Of a stretch of DNA of 64,000 bases, positions 18,171-26,516 are shown piece by piece. The stretch is from Bradyrhizobium sp. Ghvi. GTDB lineage: Bacteria; Pseudomonadota; Alphaproteobacteria; Rhizobiales; Xanthobacteraceae. Where the stretch lies: NCBI RefSeq assembly GCF_900115265.1, contig NZ_FOVU01000002.1:62001-126000 (forward strand), given 5' to 3'. How positions within the stretch are numbered: position 1 is the stretch's first letter; the number at the start of each line of letters is the position of its first letter. The position numbers and the translations under genes are program-made. Under the pieces are notes generated by a model. It was given only the letters and a program-made list of their open reading frames with translations, had not been told where the DNA came from and did no database searches.

Positions 18171-19997
18171 CTATTCCACGGTCACGGACTTGGCGAGATT
18201 GCGCGGCTGGTCGACGTCGGTCCCCATCACGACAGCCGTATGATAGGCGAGCAGCTGCACGGGAATGGCATAGACCATTGGCGTGAAGGCCGCGGCCATG
18301 TCGGGCATGACGATGGTGACGAGCGAATCCACCGTCGCCTCCGCCGCACCCTTGGCATCGGTCATCAGGATAATGTTGCCGCCGCGCGCGGCGACCTCCT
18401 GCATATTCGAGACGGTCTTCTCGAACACGCGGTCGTGCGGCGCGATCACCACGACAGGCATGGTCTCGTCGATCAGCGCGATCGGACCGTGCTTGAGCTC
18501 GCCGGCGGCGTACCCCTCGGCATGGATGTAGGAAATTTCCTTCAGCTTCAGCGCGCCTTCGAGCGCCAGCGGGAAGCTGGTGCCCCGGCCGAGATAAAGC
18601 ACGTCGCGGGATTTCGAGATCCGGTGCGCGAGCTTCTCGATCTGTGGCTCGGTGGTGAGCGCATCCGACATCAGGCGCGGGACCTCGACGAGGCCGTGGA
18701 TGAGCTTGGTCTCGTCGTCAGTGGACAATTCGCCGCGCGCCTTGCCAGCGGCAATCGCGAGGTTGGCCAGCACCATGAGCTGGCAAGTGAACGCCTTGGT
18801 CGAGGCGACGCCGATCTCGGGACCGGCCAGCGTTGGCAGCACGGTCTCGCTCTCGCGCGCGATCGTCGAGGTCGGCACGTTGACGACGGCAATGGTGTGC
18901 GCGCCTTCGGCCTTGGCGTAGCGCAATGCAGCCAGCGTGTCCGCGGTCTCGCCGGATTGCGAGATGAAGATGGCGAGATCGCCCTTGCGCAGGGGGGCTT
19001 CGCGGTAGCGGAATTCGGAGGCGACATCGACCTCGACCGGCAGGCGCGCAAAGCGCTCGAACCAGTATTTTGCGACGATGCCGGCATAGCTCGCGGTGCC
19101 GCAGGCGGTGATGTTGATGCGCTGGATGTCCTTGAAGTCGAACGGCAGCTCGACGGGCAGCAAGACGCGTTCCGTCGCCATGTCGACATAGCGTGCGAGC
19201 GTATGCCCGACCACTTCGGGCTGCTCGTGGATCTCCTTCGCCATGAAGTGGCGGTAATTGGCCTTGTCGACCAGCGAGGTCGAGGCGGCGTGCTTGATCT
19301 TGTCGCGCTCGACGGCCTGGCCATCCTTGTCGAAGATCGTTGCGCTCTTGCGGGTCAGCACGACCCAGTCGCCATCTTCGAGATAGCTGATCGTGTCGGT
19401 GAACGGGCCGAGCGCGATCGCGTCCGAGCCGAGATACATCTCGCCGTCGCCATAGCCGATCGCAAGCGGCGGGCCGTTGCGGGCGCCGATCATGAGATCG
19501 CCGTCGCCGGCGAAGATGAAGCCGAGTGCGAAGGCGCCGCGCAAGCGCGCCAGCGTCAGCTTCACGGCTTCCACCGGTTTGCTGCCGCGCGAGAGCAGAT
19601 CGTCGACGAGGTGCAGCACGATCTCGGTATCGGTTTCGGTGTGGAACACCGTGCCCTTCTTCTCGAGCTCCTCGCGCAGTTCGCGGAAATTCTCGATAAT
19701 GCCGTTATGGACCACGGCGACGCGCTCGGTCGCATGCGGATGGGCGTTGTTGACGGTCGGCTTGCCGTGGGTGGCCCAGCGGGTGTGACCGATGCCGGTG
19801 GTGCCCTTCAGCGGTTCGGCTTCCAGCCGCCTCTCCAGATTCTTCAGCTTGCCCTCGGCGCGGCGGCGCTCGAGATGCTTGCCTTCAAGCGTGGCGACGC
19901 CTGCGGAATCGTAACCCCGATACTCGAGACGTTTGAGCGAATCCACCAATTGCACTGCAACCGGCTCGCGCCCGAGAATGCCAACAATCCCGCACAT
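18171..19997 (-). CDS. glmS: Glucosamine-fructose-6-phosphate aminotransferase GlmS
   Basis: 608 residues. Converts fructose-6-phosphate and glutamine to glucosamine-6-phosphate, the first step to UDP-GlcNAc. The N-terminal amidohydrolase uses Cys2, so the start was set at MCGIVGILG rather than three codons upstream. GHTRWATHGKP and NGIIENFRELRE are visible. Two SIS sugar-binding domains follow (SQSGETADTLAALRYAK; GRGTSFPLALEGALKLKEISY), ending with the usual DQPRNLAKSVTVE. Works with glmU nearby. Confidence 0.97.
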   Translation of the reverse strand: MCGIVGILGREPVAVQLVDSLKRLEYRGYDSAGVATLEGKHLERRRAEGKLKNLERRLEAEPLKGTTGIGHTRWATHGKPTVNNAHPHATERVAVVHNGIIENFRELREELEKKGTVFHTETDTEIVLHLVDDLLSRGSKPVEAVKLTLARLRGAFALGFIFAGDGDLMIGARNGPPLAIGYGDGEMYLGSDAIALGPFTDTISYLEDGDWVVLTRKSATIFDKDGQAVERDKIKHAASTSLVDKANYRHFMAKEIHEQPEVVGHTLARYVDMATERVLLPVELPFDFKDIQRINITACGTASYAGIVAKYWFERFARLPVEVDVASEFRYREAPLRKGDLAIFISQSGETADTLAALRYAKAEGAHTIAVVNVPTSTIARESETVLPTLAGPEIGVASTKAFTCQLMVLANLAIAAGKARGELSTDDETKLIHGLVEVPRLMSDALTTEPQIEKLAHRISKSRDVLYLGRGTSFPLALEGALKLKEISYIHAEGYAAGELKHGPIALIDETMPVVVIAPHDRVFEKTVSNMQEVAARGGNIILMTDAKGAAEATVDSLVTIVMPDMAAAFTPMVYAIPVQLLAYHTAVVMGTDVDQPRNLAKSVTVE

Positions 19998-20218
19998 GCG
20001 GATCAATATCCCCCAAATCGTCGAAAAATCACCTAGACGACGCGTTCAGTTTTTAGCGAAGTTCCCAAGGAACCAGAAACTCAATAATTATAACGGATTG
20101 CGACAGCGTCTCGTGACTGCAATCCCTGGCCTGCGTCGATGTGGCCGGCCTTTAACCGCGCACATTAACCCGTTGTCAACAAATTTGACCAACGATTCGC
20201 CGCCAGGAGATCAAGGCC

Positions 20219-20437
20219 ATGAAAGCCACGCCCGACCGAAAAGGTCTGTCATCGCTCTATCTGCGCGCCAGCGAGACCGAGGGCACGCATCTGGCTCATT
20301 GGCCGCCGCCTCAGCGCGGCAAGGAAAACAAGCCCGTCTTCATCAAGCATCCGGAAGGTGAGCCTGCGAAGCGCGCCAAGCCGCGCGGCTGGCGCCTGAC
20401 GCGCGCCATCTTCTCCGAATTCGCCGACGACGAATAG
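20219..20437 (+). CDS. Small basic hypothetical protein
   Basis: 72 residues, rich in Lys, Arg and Pro in the middle (PPPQRGKENKPVFIKHPEG), ending acidic (SEFADDE). A purine-rich AGGAGAT lies about 11 bp upstream of the ATG, supporting translation. No known domain recognised. It lies divergent from glmS and convergent with glmU. Confidence 0.55.
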   Translation: MKATPDRKGLSSLYLRASETEGTHLAHWPPPQRGKENKPVFIKHPEGEPAKRAKPRGWRLTRAIFSEFADDE

Positions 20438-20455
20438 CGCTGCTGATTCCGCCGG

Positions 20456-21811
20456 TTACTTCGCCGGCTTCTTGCCGCCCGTCTTCATCTCGCGATAGCG
20501 CGCCGCGCCGCCTTCCCTGATGGTCTGCTGATTGCGTTCCAGCGCCATCGCGTCATCGGGCACATCGCGCGTGATGACCGAGCCGGAGCCGATATAGGCG
20601 CCGTTGCCGATCTTGACCGGCGCGACCAGCGAGGAATTGGTGCCGACAAAGGCGCCCTGCCCGATCACCGTCTTGTGCTTCTTGAACCCATCATAGTTGC
20701 AGGTGATGGTGCCGGCGCCGATGTTGGAATTGGCGCCGACGGTGGCGTCCCCGATGTAGGAGAGATGATTGACCTTGACGCCGGCCTCCAGCGTCGCAGC
20801 CTTGGTCTCGACGAAATTGCCGATGCGCGCACCGTCGCCAAGCGAGGTGCCGGGACGAAGCCGCGCATAGGGACCGATCGAGACGTTCTTGCCGAGCGTC
20901 GTCTGCACGATGTGCGAGAACGAGTGGATCACGGTGCCGTCGGCAATCGACACGCCCGGGCCGATCACCACGAACGGCTCGATGGTGACGTCCTTGCCGA
21001 ACACGGTGTCGGCGGCGAGATAGACGGTCTCGGGCGCGATCAGCGTGACACCGGCCTCCATCGCGGCGTTGCGCAATCGCGCCTGCATCACGCTTTCCGC
21101 TTCCGCAAGCTGCGCCTTGGTGTTGATGCCGCGCACCTCGTCCTCGCTGGTCTCGATCACCACGGACTCCCATCCCTGTTCACGGACGATGCCGACGGCG
21201 TCCGTCAAATAATATTCGCCCTTCGAGTTCGCATTGCCGATCTTGTCCAGGATCGCGAGCGCGCGGCGTCCGTCGATCGCCATGACGCCAGCATTGCACA
21301 GATTGATCTTGCGCTCATCCGCGCTGGCATCGGCCTGCTCACGGATCGCGACCAGGCGGTCGCCCTCGACGATGAAGCGGCCATAGCCGGTCGGATCCGC
21401 CGCACGGAAGCCGAGCGCGGCGATCGCAGCGCCCTTGGCGAGCGGCGCGCGAAGCCGCGCAAAGGTCTCGGCCGAGATCAGCGGGGTGTCGCCGAACGCG
21501 ATCAGGAGATCATCCACGCCGCGCGCGATCGCCTCGCGCGCCGCCAGGACCGCATGCGCGGTCCCGAGCCTCTCGCTTTGCACGAAGGTAAGGGCATCGG
21601 GCCGGATCCGCTTCGCTTCATCCGCGACAGCCTGGTGATCCGGACCGATCACGACCGCGAGCGCGGTCCCGGTTCCCTGCGGCGCGGCGCCGAGCACATG
21701 GGCAAGTAAGGTCTGGGAAGCTACCTGATGCAGCACTTTCGGCACGTTCGATCGCATGCGCGTGCCCTCGCCGGCGGCGAGAACGATCGTGAGACTTGAG
21801 CGGGCAGTCAT
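20456..21811 (-). CDS. glmU: Bifunctional UDP-GlcNAc pyrophosphorylase / GlcN-1-P acetyltransferase GlmU
   Basis: 451 residues, normal length. The N-terminal nucleotidyltransferase has [18 protein letters not shown] near residue 10 and GDTPLIS near residue 105. The C-terminal left-handed beta helix has repeating hexapeptides ([20 protein letters not shown] and later [17 protein letters not shown] with acetyl-CoA-binding residues). It makes UDP-GlcNAc for peptidoglycan and lipid A. The start was set at [16 protein letters not shown], giving a short N-terminus before the glycine loop. Confidence 0.97.
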   Translation of the reverse strand: MTARSSLTIVLAAGEGTRMRSNVPKVLHQVASQTLLAHVLGAAPQGTGTALAVVIGPDHQAVADEAKRIRPDALTFVQSERLGTAHAVLAAREAIARGVDDLLIAFGDTPLISAETFARLRAPLAKGAAIAALGFRAADPTGYGRFIVEGDRLVAIREQADASADERKINLCNAGVMAIDGRRALAILDKIGNANSKGEYYLTDAVGIVREQGWESVVIETSEDEVRGINTKAQLAEAESVMQARLRNAAMEAGVTLIAPETVYLAADTVFGKDVTIEPFVVIGPGVSIADGTVIHSFSHIVQTTLGKNVSIGPYARLRPGTSLGDGARIGNFVETKAATLEAGVKVNHLSYIGDATVGANSNIGAGTITCNYDGFKKHKTVIGQGAFVGTNSSLVAPVKIGNGAYIGSGSVITRDVPDDAMALERNQQTIREGGAARYREMKTGGKKPAK

Positions 21812-21987
21812 CGCAATCCTGTCAAATAAGGCCGAATCGATCGTCACACCGGCGGGCGGGCCGGTATCGCCCGACCTGTCGCCTTGCTACCCCCGCAAAC
21901 GCCCGGAATTCAAGTGCGCGTGGGTTTTCCTGTTAATGTTCCCTGATTGATTCGGGGAAGCCAGACAGGGCTGGGCACTCAAGGTTC

Positions 21988-23391
21988 ATGGCAAAGGATT
22001 CCGACCCACTGGCGGATGCCTTCGGCGACAAGGAGACCGGCGGACTGTTCTCCGGACTTTTGGCCGAAGAAGGCTCGTTCGATCGACGCTTGCTGTGGCG
22101 GCTGGGCTCGTGGGGTGTGGCCGCGGTCGGCGCTGTCGTGGTCGCCGTGATGGCCAACCAGGCCCAGTTCGACTGGCGACGCGACCAGGTCGCCTCCGCC
22201 GATCTCGCCCGCCAGGCCGACCGGCTCCAGGCAATGACCAGGGAAAGCCAGCTCGAAGCGCGCCGGCTCACCTCTGCCATCGAGACGCTGAACGCCGATC
22301 GCGACCGGCTCTATGCGCGCGTCACAGTGCTCGAGCAAGGGCTCGATTCCGTCACTGGTGCGATCGCGAAGCAGACCGCAACATCGCCACCGGCGTCCGA
22401 GTCGAAACCGCAGGACACGCCCGTCGCCGCCACGCCGCCCTCGGCTCCGGTGCCTGAAGTCGCACCGGTCGCCTCGACCGCAGCCTCGCTCGTCGACAGG
22501 CCGCGTACAGGCGCCGGCAAGGAGACCAAGGAAAATGCGAAGGACAGTTCGAAAGAGGCTGCCAAGGCTCAGCCGAGTCCGCCGCCGCAGACCGCTGCTG
22601 CGGCCTCGCTCGTTCCGCAGTCGCCAGTGACGACGTCGGCGCTGCCGATTCTTCCGCTGGTGCCATCGAAATCGATCATGGCGCCGCCCGATCCCGCCGC
22701 ATCGAAGCTAATTCAGCCAGATCAGACCGACACGGCTACCGAGAAGAAGCCCGAGCTGCCGCCCGCCCCGACCGAAGTCGCTGCGGTGCCGGCCAAGCCG
22801 GCGGACGCCGCTGAAGCCCAATCGCCTACTATTTCCGTCCAGCAGACGCGCTTTGCCATCGACCTTGGCGCCGCTAATTCGATCGACGGCCTGCGCGCGC
22901 TCTGGCGTGGCCTCTCCAAATCCAATCCGGAGATCGCGGCGCTCCGGCCGATCATCATGATCAAGGAAGGCAACACCGGTCTCGGCATGCAGCTTCGCCT
23001 TGGCGCGGGTCCCCTCATCAACGCTGCCGCCGCGGCAAAACTCTGCGCGGGTCTCGCCGAGAACGATCGCCATTGCGAGACCACGGTGTTCGACGGCCAG
23101 CGCCTGTCGATGCGCGGCGGATCGGAGAAGGGGCAAGAGAAGTCTCAGGACCGTGTTCAGGAGAAGAACGCGGAGAAGAATGAGGACGTGGCCCCCAAAA
23201 CTGAAACCGCGCCAGTGCCCTCGCCGAGCGCAAAGCCCGAGAAGCCGCAGCGACACCGCGGCTACTCTTCCAAGCGCGCGTCGAAGCGCGAGGAGCCCGC
23301 GCCGCCACCTGCGGCACCGCCCGCGGCGGTCGCCCCCAAGCCCGAGACCTCGTCGGCGAGTTCGACGATATCGTCGTTCTTCAGGCGATAG
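21988..23391 (+). CDS. Membrane-anchored coiled-coil protein with SPOR-like domain
   Basis: 467 residues. One transmembrane helix near residues 42-58 (WGVAAVGAVVVAVMANQAQ) is followed by a coiled coil (DRLQAMTRESQLEARRLTSA), a long Pro/Ala/Ser/Lys-rich linker, and a folded region at about residues 285-375. That region reads like a SPOR-type repeat: FAIDLGAANSIDGLRALWRG, LQLRLGAGPLINAAAAAKLC, and a final cysteine before FDGQRLSMR. SPOR domains bind denuded peptidoglycan; whether this one does is an inference. The C-terminal tail is again low complexity. Divergent from glmU. Confidence 0.65.
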   Translation: MAKDSDPLADAFGDKETGGLFSGLLAEEGSFDRRLLWRLGSWGVAAVGAVVVAVMANQAQFDWRRDQVASADLARQADRLQAMTRESQLEARRLTSAIETLNADRDRLYARVTVLEQGLDSVTGAIAKQTATSPPASESKPQDTPVAATPPSAPVPEVAPVASTAASLVDRPRTGAGKETKENAKDSSKEAAKAQPSPPPQTAAAASLVPQSPVTTSALPILPLVPSKSIMAPPDPAASKLIQPDQTDTATEKKPELPPAPTEVAAVPAKPADAAEAQSPTISVQQTRFAIDLGAANSIDGLRALWRGLSKSNPEIAALRPIIMIKEGNTGLGMQLRLGAGPLINAAAAAKLCAGLAENDRHCETTVFDGQRLSMRGGSEKGQEKSQDRVQEKNAEKNEDVAPKTETAPVPSPSAKPEKPQRHRGYSSKRASKREEPAPPPAAPPAAVAPKPETSSASSTISSFFRR

Positions 23392-23483
23392 CGCTGACCG
23401 CCAGCGGCCCTGTGACGGCGGGTTGGACCAGAAAATCGACTTTGCCGGTTGCTCCCTCTCCCCTTCGCGACCATATTGCCCGC

Positions 23484-23864
23484 ATGACAAAAAAGCCGTT
23501 CCGCCTTACGCCCTATCAGGTGCAGTTTCTCCTCGTCGTCGGTTTCGTCACCGTCGGCTGGGCCCTCTATGTGCGCTATCTCGCGATCGAGTTCTCGCAG
23601 GTGGCATTGGCCTGCGATGCCGGCCTGCAGACCATGATCTGCAAGGCGCGCTCCGTGTCGACGTCCCTGTTCAAGAATTCGGTGTTCGGCATCGTCGCGC
23701 TGGTGATCGCGACGCTGAACCTGATGCGCCCCTCGATCGTGCTGCTCACGCTCGGCGTGGTCGCAGCCGGGCTCGGCATCGTGCTCTACAACATCGTGCT
23801 GTCGGGCCTTGCGATCGGCCTGCTCATCCTTGGCTTTGCTCGGCCCGCGCCCGCCACAGCGTGA
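23484..23864 (+). CDS. Small integral membrane protein
   Basis: 126 residues with three hydrophobic segments (about residues 12-30, 68-82 and 87-118), so probably a small inner-membrane protein. Two cysteines lie in the loop between the first and second (ACDAGLQTMICKA). No family recognised. The start MTKKPFRL was chosen over longer readings. The 3' end overlaps the convergent ndvC-type gene by 41 bp. Confidence 0.65.
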   Translation: MTKKPFRLTPYQVQFLLVVGFVTVGWALYVRYLAIEFSQVALACDAGLQTMICKARSVSTSLFKNSVFGIVALVIATLNLMRPSIVLLTLGVVAAGLGIVLYNIVLSGLAIGLLILGFARPAPATA

Positions 23865-25383
23865 GCGCGAACAAGAGATAGATCGCGCAGGTCCACATCG
23901 CCTGCCAATTGTCGCGGCCTTCGTTCAGAAGCACATAGGCCGCCGACAGCGCCAGCAGCCCTGCGAACACCGCTTCCGCGATCGGGCGAAGGCCGATCTG
24001 AGGACGATTCAGCATCAGCAGTGCGAACGGCACAACGGCCATCGTCAGCGAGGCATAGGGGAAGTCGCGGTAGCGCGGATCGAACACGAAACCGAGCGCG
24101 GTCTCGGCCGCGATCACCGACGTCACCGCCAGGGTCAGGCAGAGCACGGCCGAGAGCTTCGACCATTTCCGGCCCTCGCGCGGACCGAGCAGGTCGAGGA
24201 AAGTCGGCAGGCTGCGGCCGATGACGAGCGCCTGCGCACAGAAGATCGGCGAAAGGATGCCGGCGAGCAGCAGCGCGCCCCATTGCAGCCAGCCGCCCCA
24301 GCCGTAGCTCTCGTAATACATCTTGTCGGCGGCGATTCCGAGCAGGATGCCCGCTGATGTCGCCGAGATGCCGACGCCGAGCCAGGCCGAGAAGCGCGGC
24401 GTCCAGGGACGGCGCCGCAGCGTGAGGCCTGCAACCGCGAACACCAGTACGCTGAGGCCCATGCCTGCCCCCATGTACCATTTCCAGAAGGGGAAGTTGC
24501 TGATCGGCTCGCCCGGCGGATATTTCAGATGCCGCCGCACCGAATCGAGCAGGCCCCAATAGCCTCCGACCGTACCTTCGAGCCGCCGCTTCCACGGCTG
24601 GTCATAGGCCTCGATCAGGTTGACCCGAAACTTCTGCGCCTTCGCCAGCGCCAGGATCTCCGAGACGATGCGCGCCTGGTTGGTGCGGGACGGCAGCGCA
24701 CCTTCGCGCATGCGGCCTTCACTCGGCCAGCCGGTCTCACCGATCAGGATCTCCTTGCCGGGAAACGCCACCGCCATCCGCTCGCGGATCGCTTCGACAT
24801 GGGCAGAGGCGAATTTCGCCTTGACCGGCATATCCTCCCAATAAGGCAGGATGTGAATCGTGATGAAGTCGACGGCGTCATAGACCTCGCGGTTCTTCAG
24901 CCAATACTCCCAGACATCGGCATAGGTCACGGGCACGGTGACCTGCGCCTTCACCGAGCGAATGATCGCGATGAGATCCTGCGTCGTCATCTCTCCGCGC
25001 AGCAGCACCTCGTTGCCGACCACGAGCGCGGAGATGGTGTCGGGGAATTCCTTGGTCAGGCGGATAGCGGTCGCCACCTGGGCAAAATTCTTGGCGCGGT
25101 TGCTGCCGAGCCAGATGCCCTGGATCACCTTCAGCCCTCCGACCTTGGTCGCGACCGCCGGCACCTGGTCGAGGCCATTTTCAATGGAGTACGTGCGCAC
25201 GCAGTCGGTGATCTCTTTGAGCTGGCGCAGGTCCTGCTCGATCTGGTCGGCCTCGATGTGGGTCCATGCGTTCAGCGGCGTCTGCTCGCCGCGGAACGGC
25301 GCATAGGAGACGCATTGAACCTTGTCATTGGGATCGATGGGCGCGCGTGCAAGCGTGATTGGCGTGGCCAGCCACCACCACAC
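23824..25383 (-). CDS. ndvC: NdvC-type beta-glucan synthesis protein (GH17-like domain plus membrane helices)
   Basis: 519 residues as drawn. The first 280 residues are a glycoside hydrolase family 17-like barrel: CVSYAPFRGEQTP, LVVGNEVLLRGE with the acid/base Glu, HILPYWEDM, and IGETGWPSEG with the nucleophile Glu, then EAYDQPWKR. The C-terminal 220 residues are hydrophobic, with about seven helices. In Bradyrhizobium ndvC is needed for the beta-(1,6) linkages of cyclic glucans. The drawn start is GTG, but the membrane helix of the N-terminus continues upstream in frame to an ATT at 25440 that has a good ribosome binding site, so the true protein may have 19 more residues. It is transcribed away from the small secreted gene and ndvB. 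Confidence 0.8.
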   Translation of the reverse strand: MWWWLATPITLARAPIDPNDKVQCVSYAPFRGEQTPLNAWTHIEADQIEQDLRQLKEITDCVRTYSIENGLDQVPAVATKVGGLKVIQGIWLGSNRAKNFAQVATAIRLTKEFPDTISALVVGNEVLLRGEMTTQDLIAIIRSVKAQVTVPVTYADVWEYWLKNREVYDAVDFITIHILPYWEDMPVKAKFASAHVEAIRERMAVAFPGKEILIGETGWPSEGRMREGALPSRTNQARIVSEILALAKAQKFRVNLIEAYDQPWKRRLEGTVGGYWGLLDSVRRHLKYPPGEPISNFPFWKWYMGAGMGLSVLVFAVAGLTLRRRPWTPRFSAWLGVGISATSAGILLGIAADKMYYESYGWGGWLQWGALLLAGILSPIFCAQALVIGRSLPTFLDLLGPREGRKWSKLSAVLCLTLAVTSVIAAETALGFVFDPRYRDFPYASLTMAVVPFALLMLNRPQIGLRPIAEAVFAGLLALSAAYVLLNEGRDNWQAMWTCAIYLLFALTLWRARAEQSQG

Positions 25384-25440
25384 GGCAGCAATTGCACCCA
25401 GGGAGACGAGCAGGAGCGCCAGGGGCGTACGAAGAGAAAT

Positions 25441-25711
25441 TGGTTCCGTCCTCCGCGAAGGAGCCGTCGATTACCTGCTCGCACGCCATCTGCCAAGGGG
25501 GCGCCGCGCCCGTCCCACCATCTGCCGGGCGAATTAACCTGCGGCCCTTCGACATCGAGGCAGGATCGTGACTTTGCTGGACAAAAATCCAAATACAGGC
25601 CATGGCATTCCGCAGGGCTTTTCCGCCGCATTGGAGACCCATTTGGACGCCATCACCATCGCGTCCGCGAGGTCCCTTTCCGCGGGCGGTCATTGAGAAA
25701 TTGGGGAATTC
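25441..25711. promoter_or_regulatory. Divergent promoter region of the glucan cluster
   Basis: About 270 bp separate ndvC (leftward) from the small secreted protein gene (rightward). It must hold both promoters. No confident -35/-10 pair or palindrome was found by eye, and no small gene is supported. Confidence 0.4.
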
Positions 25712-26305
25712 ATGCGGCGACGGGTGTTCGAGTCACGAAATGCGGTCCTGCGGCAGTTCGCCGCCACTTTGGCCGTCTCCTCCCTTGTGCTCCTGGCCAC
25801 CCTCGGCGGTGCCTCCGCCCAGAGCGGCACCCCGGCTCCCGATCAGGGCAAGACTGCGGCCCAACCCGCTGATGCCGCCAAGGAAGCGACCGCCCAGAAC
25901 CAGCGCCGCACTGACGAGTTCGCCGAAGCCGCCCAGGCCATCAACGGCCCGGCCGGCAACCCCGAATGCGTCTGGCTCGGCCGTCGCGTGGTGCGGCTGA
26001 TGTGGCGGGACGACCTCGATACCGCGTTCCGCCATCTCGACCTCTATGACCGGTTCGGCTGCCCCGGCGGCCATATCCAGGCTGCGTTCCGCTGCCTGAC
26101 CCGCTTTGGCGCGCAGATCGATCCCAAGGTCGCCGAGACCCTGGACAGCCGTGTGCATGCTTGCTGGATCAATCCTGCTGCCCAGCCGCAGCAGGCAGCC
26201 GCTGCGGCCTCGGCGCCGCCGGCCCCCACGTCAGGCAACGCGCAGCCCCAGCCCGCCGCAAGTCCCGCGCCTGCGGCAAGCCCGTCGCCCGCGCCCCAGA
26301 AATAG
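25712..26305 (+). CDS. Small secreted protein of the glucan cluster (ndvD-like by position)
   Basis: 197 residues. A signal peptide is clear (ATLAVSSLVLLATLGGASAQ, about residues 18-37). The mature part has a conserved-looking core with four cysteines (NPECVWLGRRVVRLMW, DRFGCPGGHIQAAFRCLTRF, VHACW) and ends in a Pro/Ala-rich tail. It lies between ndvC and ndvB, where the third cyclic-glucan gene has been described in Bradyrhizobium; the match is by position and secretion, not by a recognised domain. It probably acts in the periplasm with the glucan synthase. Confidence 0.65.
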   Translation: MRRRVFESRNAVLRQFAATLAVSSLVLLATLGGASAQSGTPAPDQGKTAAQPADAAKEATAQNQRRTDEFAEAAQAINGPAGNPECVWLGRRVVRLMWRDDLDTAFRHLDLYDRFGCPGGHIQAAFRCLTRFGAQIDPKVAETLDSRVHACWINPAAQPQQAAAAASAPPAPTSGNAQPQPAASPAPAASPSPAPQK

Positions 26306-26516
26306 TCGCGATCGTTTCAGCTGCCGTTCAGGAACGATCGGCAATAGAGGCGGTTGGCACTGCCAGCTTCCAAAATGCCATGCCCTCATAAGGACATGAG
26401 GCCATGACAGTTGTGAAACGGTGCGGCAGAGGTATGCTCCATTTGCCGCGGACTTGGTCGGATCTCGGGGTCGGATCCGCTTCCCTGCCCCCTCAGCCCC
26501 TTTTGGTTTAGCCGCG

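Noticed and set aside
18240..20036. 598-codon open frame opposite glmS
   Set aside because: Antisense shadow of glmS; low-complexity translation.
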